From Prorocentrum cordatum (taxonomy: Eukaryota > Sar > Dinophyceae > Prorocentrales > Prorocentraceae), in contig CAUYUJ010014593.1 in the NCBI GenBank assembly GCA_963575745.1, positions 711,008 to 775,007 of the forward strand: a DNA stretch of 64,000 bases, in the 5' to 3' direction. The notes below the pieces were generated by a model that saw only the letters and a list, made by a program, of their open reading frames with translations, had not been told where the DNA came from and did not search any database. The position numbers and the translations under genes are program-made. Position 1 is the stretch's first letter; every line of letters begins with the position of its first letter. Of the stretch, positions 20,391 to 29,833 are shown piece by piece.

Positions 20391-20759
20391 CTGAATACTA
20401 GTGCAATCCTCATGAGACGATGGCAATGGATGATACCCTTGAAAAGCGGCCCCAAACATTACACAACCCGCCCAACAATAGAGGGAAAATGAGCTCCACC
20501 GCGACGACGACGACGACGACTTCGATAAGGAGGAGCATGAGAGGGACGAGGATGAGGAGTAGGAGGAGGAAAGAGGGCCGAGTTCTTTTTACCCGGGGGG
20601 GGAGCCAAAACTAAAGACCTCTCGAGGTTAGGAGGAGGAGTGGTCGAGGAGGAGGGCGCAGAGGAATGCAAGGGCAGGGACGATGGACAAAGGGAAGACG
20701 AGGGGAGGCAGACTTGGAAACGGGGGGGGCGGACTTGAAGATAAGGGAAGGCCCCCACC
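20391..20759. other. No supported gene; AGG-rich
   Basis: Contains short CGA and AGG runs (20500-20680). Confidence 0.5.
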
Positions 20760-21110
20760 CTCGGAGGCTCAACAATGGCGTCTTGGGACCATCCTGGGGC
20801 ACTCTTGGGGCGCTCTTGGGGCTCTCTTGGGGCCGTCTTGGGGCCATCGTGAGGTTTCAAGAGCCCAATTAGAAGCGAAAAGGCGAGACGGGAATAACAT
20901 TGCTTTTGTGTTGGTTGTCGAGCCATTTGGGCCTCCTGGGGGGTCCGTGAAGGGCTCGGAGGGCACTTGTAACCGTCTGGGGGCCACCTTGCGGCCTCTT
21001 GGATGCTTGGCGAAGGCTATCTTGAGACATCCTGAGGTATCTGGAGCCATCTTGGAGGCCATCGTCGTGGGCTCTCTCATACCCTCTTGGAGCCATATTG
21101 GGCCATCGTG
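20760..21110. repeat. CTTGGGGC minisatellite (15-17 bp)
   Basis: At 20785-20850 the unit is CTCTTGGGGC(G/T)...; further on, looser CTTG(G/A)... units recur every 20-30 bp. Same family as 33600-35000. Confidence 0.75.
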
Positions 21111-21289
21111 GACGCTCTAACCCCTCCGCCCCACCCCCTCCCAGGCCCATTCGAGATGGTAGGGGGAAGGGTAATCCCAACCCCCGAGCAGGGGAAGGAG
21201 GGGTTGTGGCAGAGAGAAGGCGAAGTTCGTGAAACCACCTACGCTCAGAGGGCTGGTGGGATTCAAGGGAAACGCATAGGTTCACCCAC

Positions 21290-21760
21290 TGAGTTTCTGC
21301 TGGGCCCGTTCAGAGCTCCCCCGAGGCCCTCCGAAAATTCCGAGGGAGCTTTGGTAGCCCTCCAAGAAGCCCAGAGAGGGTTTGAGGAGAGCTTCAGGGC
21401 AGCCCAGTATAGGGCCTCCTGAAGGCTTCTCCCTCATGCCCCCGGCGCCGTGCTTCGGAAGGCCTCCTGGGAGCATTTAGGAGGGACCTTCATGAGGTTC
21501 TGTTTAGCCCTCTTCGACCCTCCCGAGGCTTTACGAAGGTTCCGAGGTAGCCCTGGGAGGCCCCCAAGAAGCCCACAGTGGTTTCCAAGAGGGGCCCAAG
21601 AAGGCCCCAATATGACCTCGAGACGGCTCCGAGATGCTCCCGGAACTGCGTTTCGGAAGGCCTCCTGGGAATATTTAGAAGGGATCCCCATTCAGTTTTC
21701 TCTTGGGTTTTCCTTGAGCTGCCCCGGGGCCCCCTAAAGTTTCTAGAGGACCCCAGGAGA
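21290..21760. repeat. About 200-bp tandem repeat, 2.5 copies
   Basis: Blocks beginning near 21293, 21495 and 21693 share CCGAGG, CCCAAGAAGCCCA and TTCGGAAGGCCTCCTGGGA. Confidence 0.75.
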
Positions 21761-22566
21761 ACCCAACAAGGCCCAAGAGGAGACAAAGTGAAGTCACGCA
21801 GGAAGGCTCTCACGTGATTTCATTTCGACTCCTATTGGGCCCCGTTGTCCCCCCCAGGGGCTTCCCGCGGAGCTCCAGCGCCGCGTCAGAAGGCCCCGAG
21901 AGGTCCCAGGAGGAACCCAATAGGAGGGCGTGCACCCATGCTAACGCTCACCAGGCAGCGTCTGACATCAGGGCCTCATGAGCCGAGACGGTCACGCATC
22001 TACAGATGCGACCGCCGCCACCGCCACTTCATGGCCGTCCTCCTCGTCTTTTTCTCGCAGCAGAGCGTATGCTATTCCCTGACCAGCGCTTCCGCTGCTG
22101 CCTCCTCGGCGGGTCAGCCGCGTGGGCATGGCAGGATGGCCGCGCGCATGCGCCGTTTCCGCGCGCCTGGCAAACGAGGAAACAGAGCTGCTGGGGCGAA
22201 GCGTGCAGGGGGCGCCCACAGGAGCTTTGCTTCGTCGGTGTTCTGGCGAACGGTGTCGGTGTGTTTGTTGGCCTCCTATGAGAAGACCGCGGCGCCCGCG
22301 ATACATCCTCCAGGAGCGCCAGGTCCCATGGATCGCCGATGTGCCCTTGTCCGATGTTGTCCCTGTCCGTTTCTTCGCCCCCCCAGTTGCCGCCCCCCAT
22401 GAAGGAACGACCAAGTGGGACTGGGGCCGGGACTGGGAATGGAAGCGGCCGCGCGCGCCCCCACCAGAAAGGGAGAGGCGCCCATCCCCCCCCCCATCTG
22501 GTTCGGGCGGCAGGCGTGCGCCGCGCTCGCGGGCCATGCGAGGCGGAACCGTTGTGGCAACGAGAG
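21761..22566. other. No supported gene
   Basis: GC-rich; overlapping open frames of up to 280 codons on both strands, with no motif in any. Confidence 0.5.
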
Positions 22567-22760
22567 GAGGTGGGATTACACATGTGATCCAGGAGGGGGA
22601 AAAACACACAGACACAATGAATCGTCGATTCCCAGGAGAATACGGGAAAATATGGGAAGCGGGGGGGAAGACACAAACCCAGAAAATATGGGAAAATATG
22701 GGGAACATGTTTAGTTGTGTGTATTTATTTGTGTGTGCCCCTTCAGTTATTCTCACTCCA
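22567..22760. repeat. About 195-bp dispersed repeat, copy 1
   Basis: Shares with 22925-23120, in order: AATCGTCGAT, GAAAATATGGGAAG, GGGGAAGACA(C/A)AAACCCAGAA and TATTTATTTGTGTGTG, then GCCCCTTCA. Confidence 0.8.
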
Positions 22761-22924
22761 GTCGGAGATTGACGTTCGATCCATACCCCTGCTGCTGCCC
22801 CCCCTTCTGGCTGCCAGGGCCGGGTATAGGGCATGGCTCAAAGACTCGGGCCCCAGAGGCTGTGTGTCTAGATCCATCCATACCCCCGCCCCGCCCCCTC
22901 GTGGAGTTCTGGCGTGAGCAGGGG

Positions 22925-23120
22925 CATGCATGAGATTCAGGAGGGAAGAAATCACAGACACTCTTAATCGTCGATGTCCAACAAAGATGGTGGAAAATAT
23001 GGGAAGTGGTGGGGAAGACAAAAACCCAGAACAGATTCCAACATATTTTCAATCCTGTTATTTGTGTGGATTTATTTATTTGTGTGTGTGTGTGTGTGTG
23101 TCCCAGGGCCCCTTCATGTA
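22925..23120. repeat. About 195-bp dispersed repeat, copy 2
   Basis: Same order of blocks as 22567-22760. The TG repeat is expanded here. Confidence 0.8.
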
Positions 23121-24109
23121 CGGAAAAATGGATGTCCGAGCGATGGCAAGTTTCAGGCTGCCCGGATTTCGTGTGCTCAATCTGGCGGTCCCGGGCCACT
23201 GCGCCGTGCGCGCGTGCGGCTCTGCGCGCCCAGTCCTCCTCGGCTCAGCGGCCGTATCCCGACCCGAGCCCCCCAGCCTCGGGGTTCCTAGAAAGGCGTG
23301 CGATCGAGACGTTGCAATGAGGACTACTTTGGTGTCAGGAGGGGCTCCGGTTTTCGGACCGCACCCGCGGCTTAGGTCGGGGAACCTGTTCGTGGCCGAG
23401 ATTCGCTGTGGCCAGGCGTTCCTAATGGCAGCGCGCTCGCTGTATTGGTCCATCCGCGCCGGCCTCGCGATTGGGGATGGGCCAAACATCAAACTTCTAA
23501 GCCCACTCACTCAGACCATTCTGAAGGGGCGCGGGCGTCGCGATTTGAGCGGCTGTTGGTGCAGGTCAGATGGAAGCAGACCGCGACGGCGCAGTACGAC
23601 GCGCTCAGTAGGCCAGCCATCCACCCGCGGGATTTTCTGGCGGGGAACTGTTCTCCCAAAGTGGCCGAGCCACAGGGTCGTCCCTGCGTATCGATTGCGA
23701 TGTTCGTACGCAGTGGTCCTTGGCAGGATGGGAGTATGCGCGTTCACCCTTGCTTGATCGAGGCTGTCTGTCTTGCTGGCTGCGCAGATGCACGCGAATC
23801 GCGCAATATGTGACTCGCGTGGTTTCCGGACTGTTGTGTATCGAGGACACGTACGGCGAATCCCCACCACCACCCGCTTTTTTGGAAATGCCGATGTGGC
23901 CAAAAGTCTGGTCAAAGTTTGGCCAAGCTATTGAGCCATGTGTTCCCCTGGCCGTTGTAGAAACCCTTGGGGGGAACATTTGGTGAAGGAAGAGGAGGAG
24001 GAGGAGGAGAAGGAGAGGGAGGAGAAGGAGGATGAAGAGAAAGATGGGGCCTCTTGGGGCCTCCTGGGGGCTTCCTGGAAGCCTCGCGTGGGCTTCTGAG
24101 GGGCCTCTC
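23121..24109. other. No supported gene
   Basis: One stretch near 23540-23620 reads protein-like on the plus strand (RFERLLVQVRWKQTATAQYD), but no bounded ORF or motif supports a gene. An AGG tract lies at about 23990-24045. Confidence 0.4.
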
Positions 24110-24530
24110 GGGGGCGAGTTCAGCATTGTCGAGATGAAGAGCTCGCAATGTGATGTCTGTGGCCAACTTGTGCTCAACAATAGCGCGCACGATCTTGATG
24201 TCCACTAACAGATTCTTCGCGTGATTTTCACACTGGCTATGACAAGGCGCCTGCGCGCTCGCTCGCTCTCACGGCGGTACCTGCATGGTGATTTCTGCAC
24301 TGTCGGAGTGAAGAACTCACCGTGTTGGTTGGAAAGCCAGCGGAACCTGTGGCGTGCAACAATTGGACTGCCAATTTGGCCGAAGGTTATCCACATGTGT
24401 CATAGATTGCCCAAATGCGTGGCGCGTGCGCGCGCGTGGCGGTGCTCGTGTGACGAGTTCAACATGATTGGCGTGAAGAGCTCGCCACGCTGGCGCGGAA
24501 GCCCAGGTCAACCCTCAGCCAGCACCACCG
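24110..24530. repeat. About 170-bp degenerate tandem repeat
   Basis: The motif CGAGTTCA(G/A)CAT(T/G) with GTGAAGA(G/A)CTC recurs near 24115, 24290 and 24455, with CCAA(T/C)TTG(G/T) and GCGCGTGCGCGCGC between copies. Confidence 0.6.
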
Positions 24531-25173
24531 CTCGGATGTCCGGCATCAGGTCTTTGATTTTGCTGAGCACGTTGCCCAACAGAAGACGCATGGGTGTGCG
24601 TGGTGGCGGCGCCTGTGTGGTCCGCTGTACGGGGTCAAGAGGACAGTTTGCCAAGTCAGCCTGGACGCGCAGGTGGGCTGACAGCGCGCAACACTTGGAC
24701 TATCCTCCTGCGCATGTTGTTGATCGCACGTGTATAGCACTGCGCGAAGACATGGCGCGTGCGCGCGCGGCGGCGCCGCCTGCACTGCGGCTTCCCCTTC
24801 CTGTCCAACAAAAAGCGTCGTCATAAGGTTCTGGAAGGTGCAGGGGTCCTCGACGCGCACCGCGTGGAACCCACTCTTCACATGGTGCTGTTCGCAGATG
24901 TCTTGCACTGCCCCACACGAGGCTCGCGCGAAGGAACCTGCATGGCGAGTCATTCGCTGTCAAGTCGAAGATATCGCCAAGTTGGCCAAGACACTTGCTC
25001 AAGTGGGCCCGAGTCGTGCTGAGAGCCAACCGTGGAGTCACCTCACCGTGTCTGTCCGCTCGCTCGCGGCGCGCATCGCGCGACCTTCGCAGCTCCTGTC
25101 GCGATCTCTCCACCCGTGCCCGTTCGCTCCCACGGCTCATCGCATGAGCGACGTGGTTGCCGGGACGCTCGCT
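24531..25173. other. No supported gene; upstream flank of the SL relics
   Basis: A plus-strand frame runs open through this region and through the spliced-leader relics, but its product has no motif. Reading through a leader relic argues that the frame is accidental. Weak echoes of the 170-bp repeat occur near 24940-25010. Confidence 0.45.
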
Positions 25174-25217
25174 TCCGTAGCCATTTTGGTTCAAGTCCGG
25201 AGTTGGTTTGGCTCACG
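25174..25217 (+). other. Two tandem dinoSL relics
   Basis: 25174-25195 matches the 22-nt dinoSL at 21 positions (CCGTAGCCATTTTGG exact, then TTCAAG for CTCAAG). The next 22 nt, 25196-25217, matches again in register at about 16 positions, including TTTGGCTCA. No GT follows the final G of either, so these are not SL RNA donors. Known biology: repeated cycles of trans-splicing and reverse transcription leave stacked leader relics at gene 5' ends, the innermost being oldest and most decayed. That matches the greater divergence of the second copy. The first ATG downstream is the start of the 25349 ORF. Confidence 0.8.
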
Positions 25218-25348
25218 ATTTGGCTTTATTGGTGTGGGGGAAGTGACGGCCCCCGACAGTGCACACCCTGCAGCCCGGTCAGACGTGGTGCTTCTGTCTG
25301 TGAGCTTTTGCAGGAGCACTACACTTACATCTACTCTCCGGGTTACTG

Positions 25349-26430
25349 ATGGTGCAGAACGATTTCGCAAGACAGCCGTGGACGAGGCGCAGGACCCCGT
25401 GGCCTTGGCGGGCCCACTGGGAGAATTACCCAGAGCTGTGGAACGGCATTGTCTTCCCGTCCGTGCCTGCTCAGCAGCTGCAGAGTGGATGGACTACCAC
25501 AGCCAGTGGGTTTTGGAATGCACGGAGTCGGGACATGGCCGAATGTCAGGCATGTGGGAAGATATTTATCGCGGACAGACTCCAGGCGAAGAGTTGGGCG
25601 TGCGAATGCGGTGAGAGGCTTTCTTTTCGTACGTATACCAGTCATGGTTGTGTTCACGCTGATGGTCCCCAGGCACCATTTCAGCAGTTACAAGCCCTTG
25701 CAGCCCAGCTCGTTGGAAAGGGATATGCCCTGAGCGAGCCAAGCGAGCAGCAGACGGACTGGCCGCAGTTTTCCAGGAGCCAGCACCAGCACAACTTGAG
25801 CCTCCAGGACATGAGCTTCAGCAAGCTACAGCGAGATTCACCAGAGGGGGGGGGGGCTCGGACAAGGCTAAGGCGGTCTGGGCCAGGGTCACGAATGAGT
25901 TAGAAAGGCGTAAGAAAGAGTTGCGCGAAACGACAGGGGATGCCGTCGAGACAGATCGCGCGGAGATTGAGCCAGCAAAACAATTCTTGTCAAAGCAACC
26001 TGAAGCCAGAGGCGCGGTCTTGGATATTCAACGGGTGCTGGCGGGGAAGGGGGATTTGGAAGTCTCCTTCGGCTTTGACCCGGACGGCGTCGACTTGGCT
26101 TCCCGTGGCCAGGAGGCGCGGCAGACGCCGCAGCCAGCCTTGCAGGTCATGTCGACCAAGTCGGCGTATGAAATGGGCGGGCCTATTGCAGCGAAGTTGC
26201 AGGCGCATCAAGAGAAGGCGGCTGACATCATGGAACGAGCGGCCAAGAAGCGGAAGCAAGACGATGCCGCCCCCCACTGCGCCAGGAGAGCCCGCAGCAG
26301 CCTTGTCGTCGGAGGGAGGCTGGGCAGCCTCGAGCGGGGCTGCAGCGGGGCCGCGGCCCGAGGCCGAGGCCAAGGGCGACCTCGGCACTGCGGCGGAGAG
26401 ACGGCAGGACGAGGTGGAGGATGAGGGTGG
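25349..26430 (+). pseudogene. Zinc-ribbon ORF of a retroposed mRNA, frame-shifted
   Basis: The ATG at 25349 is the first one after the tandem leader relics, giving a 131-nt leader. The protein begins with a Trp-rich segment. Residues 66-87 hold CQAC...CEC, a zinc-ribbon-like cluster typical of dinoflagellate retroelement-associated proteins. Next comes PFQQLQALAAQLVGKGYAL. Near 25740 the coding signal moves by a frame and continues as RAADGLAAVFQEPAPAQLEP..., ELERRKKELRETTGDAVETD (a helical, probably coiled-coil part), a central domain with GKGDLEVSFGFDPDGVD, and a basic cluster AAKKRKQDD. Near 26265 it shifts again to an acidic tail (PGEPAAALSSEGGWAASSG...). Two frameshifts make this copy non-functional as one ORF, although the order of parts is intact. 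Possible identities are the ORF1-like protein of a LINE or a host gene carried as a processed copy. Confidence 0.6.
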
Positions 26431-26439
26431 TGGCGGTGG

Positions 26440-26680
26440 GGGCCTCTTTGTCCACAGGGGGGGGGGGGGCGGGGAGAGGACCTGGTCGTCCACGGGGGGG
26501 GGGGGCCGGGAGGGGGAGGGGGTGGAGGGGGGGAGTGCTCGAGGTCTCCCTGACGGAGGGGGGGCGGGCATGAAGTTCCCCCTGTCCAGACGGGGACCAC
26601 TGCGTCCTCAGGGGGCACCGGGAGGGGGAGGGCGGGGGGAGGGCGGGAGGGGGGAGGTCACTTTCCTCGGCGACCACCCC
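26440..26680. repeat. G-run cluster with quadruplex potential
   Basis: Several runs of 6-13 G separated by 1-10 bases on the plus strand, for example around 26458-26530. Confidence 0.75.
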
Positions 26681-27203
26681 CAGCGACTCCCTCCGGGGTC
26701 ACCCCCCTCCCCCGCAGCGGGGATCAAAGGGAAGGGGCTTCTCGTCGACTCAATTCCGAGGTTGTTCGATTTCCGTTTGGCTGGATCGCTTGAGGAGAAG
26801 GGTCCAGACGACTAAAACAGAAACACGTCTCACACATGCCGAAAGGGGCCGCGAATTTCGTCGTCGTTCTCCTTATCCTCCTTCCCCCCCCGGCATCGTC
26901 GTTGTCCTCGTCATCACTCGCCGTCGTCCTTTTTGGCCTTCATGGGAAATCTGCACCTGGACCTGTCCTGGAGCGCGCTCTGACCAGCGTCTCGAGGCGG
27001 ACCCAGCTGCGTTGACGAGGGCGCCCCCAGAGGCAAACAAAAAGGCGGACAAACGTCCGAAAGCACTATCACTAGACCGTCGCTCCTCGATCCTCCTCGC
27101 CGTCCTTCTCGGTCCTCGATCGTCGCCGTCGACCCTGTTCCTCGATCCTTGCCGTCGATCCTCGATCCTGGCCGTCCGGACGCCCGAAAACAGCCTCGAT
27201 CCT

Positions 27204-27248
27204 TGTCGTCGTCGTCGTCGTCGTTGTCGTCGTCGTCGTCGTCGTCGT
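27204..27248. repeat. GTC triplet tract
   Basis: Pure GTC with one TTG interruption. Confidence 0.9.
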
Positions 27249-27397
27249 CCCTCCCGTGGCCAGCACCGGCGACCGGCTGAACGGCCTCGAGCAGGCTCAG
27301 GCCGGGCTGGAGGCGTCGCGTGCCCCCGCCGGCGTCGCGGGGCGGAGGGGGGGGGGCAGAAGGCCAGCGGCACCGCAGTTCGGTACGATCGAGCCGG

Positions 27398-27472
27398 GTG
27401 AGGAGGAGGAGGAGGAAGAGGAGGAGGAGGAGGAGGAGGAGGAGGAGGAGGAGGAGGAGGAGGAGGGGTGCG
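27398..27472. repeat. AGG triplet tract
   Basis: (GAG/AGG)n; reads as poly-Glu on the plus strand. Confidence 0.9.
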
Positions 27473-27963
27473 GAAGAAGGGTGCACGGAGGCCAGCAGCG
27501 TTGCCTGCGCACGCTGAGCCAGTTTCGCTGTCGGTGTCGTCCCGGGCGTTGTCCATTTGAGACTAGATGTCGCCTGCCCAACAGCGGCCGCCCGCTGCCG
27601 ATTTTTGACAAGATCGTCTGTTGGGCATCGCACCCATTTTTGTTCCGTACCCATCGCGGGTGCCCGAATCAAAGGGTATTTCATTAACGAGTACATGCTG
27701 GGAAACTCGCCAGTTCGAGAGCCTCGCCGAGTCGCAGATGGACGGATGCCGCCGATTGCTTTTCGCGACAAGAGCGTGGCAGGAATCAGCCGAATGTTGT
27801 CCGCAGCTAGGAGCGGTTCCCCCTGGCAATGGTTCGAACGTGCATGTCTCAAGTACCGATGTAGGAACTCACGTTGCATAATAGATTTAGCGCGGTGTTG
27901 CCCTATCCGCCACTTCTCCCTTGCATCCTCGCTTTGAGGCCGTAGTGTCTCACGCCCTTCGTC

Positions 27964-28302
27964 TCAGCTTGCGGAGCGATGGATCTCCATGGGCTCCTCG
28001 GCCAGTCCTGATTTGACCTCCGTCCTTGCAGCGTTGCCCTCATCGGGAAGGGTTGGATTCGCCAGGTCGCTGGCCGAAGTGCCCGTGAGTGGAGTACCCG
28101 TCAAGGGGGCGCGGATGAGGTTACGGGAAGGATTGGACGGCACGATCGTGCTGGATGCGGGAAGAATGGGGACGCGAAGCCAACAGCAGCTCTTGCTCGT
28201 TTTGAGGAGGACCTGCCGTCTTTTATCGCCGCGGACGTTGCCCATTTCGGCAGCAGTCGCTTCCTCTGTGGGGCAACACAGATTGTTGGGCATCGTCCCC
28301 AT
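27964..28302 (-). CDS. Possible small ORF, unrecognised
   Basis: A 112-codon frame with balanced composition, a short Leu-Thr-Gly-Thr-Pro duplication (LTGTPLTGTS) and an acidic C-terminus. A second, shorter minus-strand frame 500 bp away starts with a similar MG(A/T)MPN. There is no motif, and no leader relic nearby. The case for coding is weak. Confidence 0.2.
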   Translation of the reverse strand: MGTMPNNLCCPTEEATAAEMGNVRGDKRRQVLLKTSKSCCWLRVPILPASSTIVPSNPSRNLIRAPLTGTPLTGTSASDLANPTLPDEGNAARTEVKSGLAEEPMEIHRSAS

Positions 28303-28548
28303 GTTCTCCTTGCTGGTTTTCGGCGCGCCAGCGATCTGGGACAGGAGGCGGTCGGGCCGCCTTCGGAGGAAGGGCTGGACAGGGCCGGATGGGATCAGGC
28401 CCGCGGAGCCCGGGCGCCGCGGAGGTGCAGCCTCGGCGACTCCTCAGAGCCACTCGGGGTGTTGCTAGAGGATATTCCCAGGACCTCCGGGGAGACCCCG
28501 GAAGACTGTGGACGAACATCGGGGGCCCCCAAACGGGGTGGTGACCAC

Positions 28549-28737
28549 ACCGTGCGGTGAGTTTGTGGGGATTCGGGGTCACCGCACGGTTTTGGGACTC
28601 GGGCCGTTCTCCGAGGATGTATCGGGCGACAGGGGCTTCCAGGGTCCCAAGACCGTGCGGTGACGGACCGTGCGGTGAGGTCTGGGGGGATTTCGAGGTC
28701 ACCGCACGGTCCGTCACCGCACCGTTTCGGGACTCCA
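28549..28737. repeat. Two adjacent ACCGTGCGGTGA hairpins
   Basis: Hairpin 1 has the 12-nt arm ACCGTGCGGTGA at 28549-28560 with its exact complement at 28579-28590. Hairpin 2 has 27-nt arms at 28652-28678 and 28699-28725 with one mismatch; each arm contains the 12-mer twice. The loops are similar (TGGGG(G)ATT(T)CG), so hairpin 2 looks like an enlarged duplicate of hairpin 1. Confidence 0.9.
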
Positions 28738-28859
28738 AAGAACAGTGGAGGAATGTGGCGAACGACTGCGCACGAATGTGGAACCGGTGTACGCTCGCAG
28801 GTCCAAGTGGGGCGCCCTGGCGCACCCGCCGTTCCCTGCAAGGGACGCCTCGTGGGCGA

Positions 28860-29055
28860 CTCGGGCCGGACGAAAGGGGGGGATAGGGAAAGGGGGGGTG
28901 CGAAATTTGCTGCATGCTGCTGGTTTCGGCCCGACCGAGGGGCCCATTCCTCGATACATGGCCGCCTCGGGCGCCGGGAGGCGCTGGGAAAATCAGCTAC
29001 GTGAGCTGATTCCCAACCCCCGCATTTGCTATCCCCCCCTTTCGCCCGGCCCGAG
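28860..29055. repeat. 27-bp inverted repeat with nested hairpin
   Basis: 28860-28886 (CTCGGGCCGG...GGGATAG) is the reverse complement of 29029-29055 with one mismatch. Inside, 28991-29011 is a hairpin with perfect 8-nt arms (AATCAGCT / AGCTGATT) around ACGTG. The whole could be a small foldback element. Confidence 0.8.
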
Positions 29056-29218
29056 CGACATCGGCGCCACTCCGCTCCGCTCCAGGGAGCCTCCCCCCAA
29101 ATGGGCTCCAGAGCACAGCAGCTCAAGGTGCCCAGAGGGCCTCGGGGCCTTCCGGGGTAGCGCGAGACGCTGGGCACGGCTTGGGTTAAATCGGGCCGTC
29201 CTCTCTTAAAAAAATAAG

Positions 29219-29833
29219 GGAGAGAAGTACGGACTGGAGTTAAACTGGGAGAAAACAGTTCAAATTCATATCTCAACAGACAGCAGGATTTCCAGGCCGA
29301 CTGGCGAGCCGATCAAGTCAGTCCGCGAAGCAGTTTATCTTGGCGGGCTTATCACTTGCGACGGGAAGGCGACGACCGAGGTGACCCGGCGATTGGGGGA
29401 AACGACTAAGATTTTCAAGCTGCTGGACCGGATCTAGGCGCACGCGTCAACACATAATATATTCAAGTTGCGTGCTCAGCAAGCTCATGTACTCCTTGGA
29501 CTCTGTGTGGCTCTTAAAAGCAGACAGGTCGAGATTGGACAGCTTCCACTGCAAATGCCTGCGGCGTATATTGGGTATTCCCCACTCTTTTGTTTCTCGT
29601 GTTCGCAACAGCGACGTGTTGCAGCGAGCGTCGTCGACACCGTTATATGAGATTCTGAAGGAACGCCAGATAGCTCTGTACAGTCGAATCGCCAGCTCCC
29701 CAGACCCATCCCTGATCAAAGACATCTTGTGCGATGCGGACGGCATTCCCAAAAACTGGGCCCGCCGCCGGAAACGAGGGCGCCCGCGACAACAGTGGGC
29801 GTCTTCGGTGTATGCTTTGTCTTGTTTGTGACT
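29219..29833 (+). pseudogene. LINE reverse-transcriptase tail, second family
   Basis: One frame from 29219 reads YGLELNWEKTVQIHISTDSR, then AVYLGGLITCDG and VTRRLGETTKIFKLLDRI, followed by a stop at about 29436. This is the thumb region after the catalytic box. After a frameshift near 29460 it resumes as MLSKLMYSLDSVWLLKADRS, LDSFHCKCLRRILGIPHSF, STPLYEILKERQIALYSRIA, and the RRRKRGRPRQQW end common to many LINE ORFs, to a stop at 29829-29831. The catalytic core is absent (5'-truncated, as expected for LINE insertions). The sequence style differs from the zinc-finger LINE at 8.7-12.3 kb, so it is a separate family. Confidence 0.75.

Larger units (their letters stand above)
26681..28548. other. 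No well-supported gene
   Basis: 26690-27200 is mixed, with CTCGATCCT repeats at about 27080-27200. Triplet tracts follow (27204-27248 and 27398-27472). 27480-28500 is unique sequence with weak coding candidates, including one small minus-strand ORF listed separately. Confidence 0.45.

Noticed and set aside
23128-23152. ATGGATGTCCGAGCGATGGC, also found (one change) near 32087, as a shared gene start
   Set aside because: Similarity stops after about 22 bp on both sides; too short to call homology or coding.
25174-25217. SL RNA gene (leader donor) rather than relic
   Set aside because: The leader is not followed by a GT splice donor and no Sm-like site or snRNA-like structure is evident downstream.
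24730-25614. 294-codon plus-strand ORF spanning the SL relics
   Set aside because: It translates through the leader relics and overlaps the zinc-ribbon ORF in another frame; the latter has a motif and a matching start.
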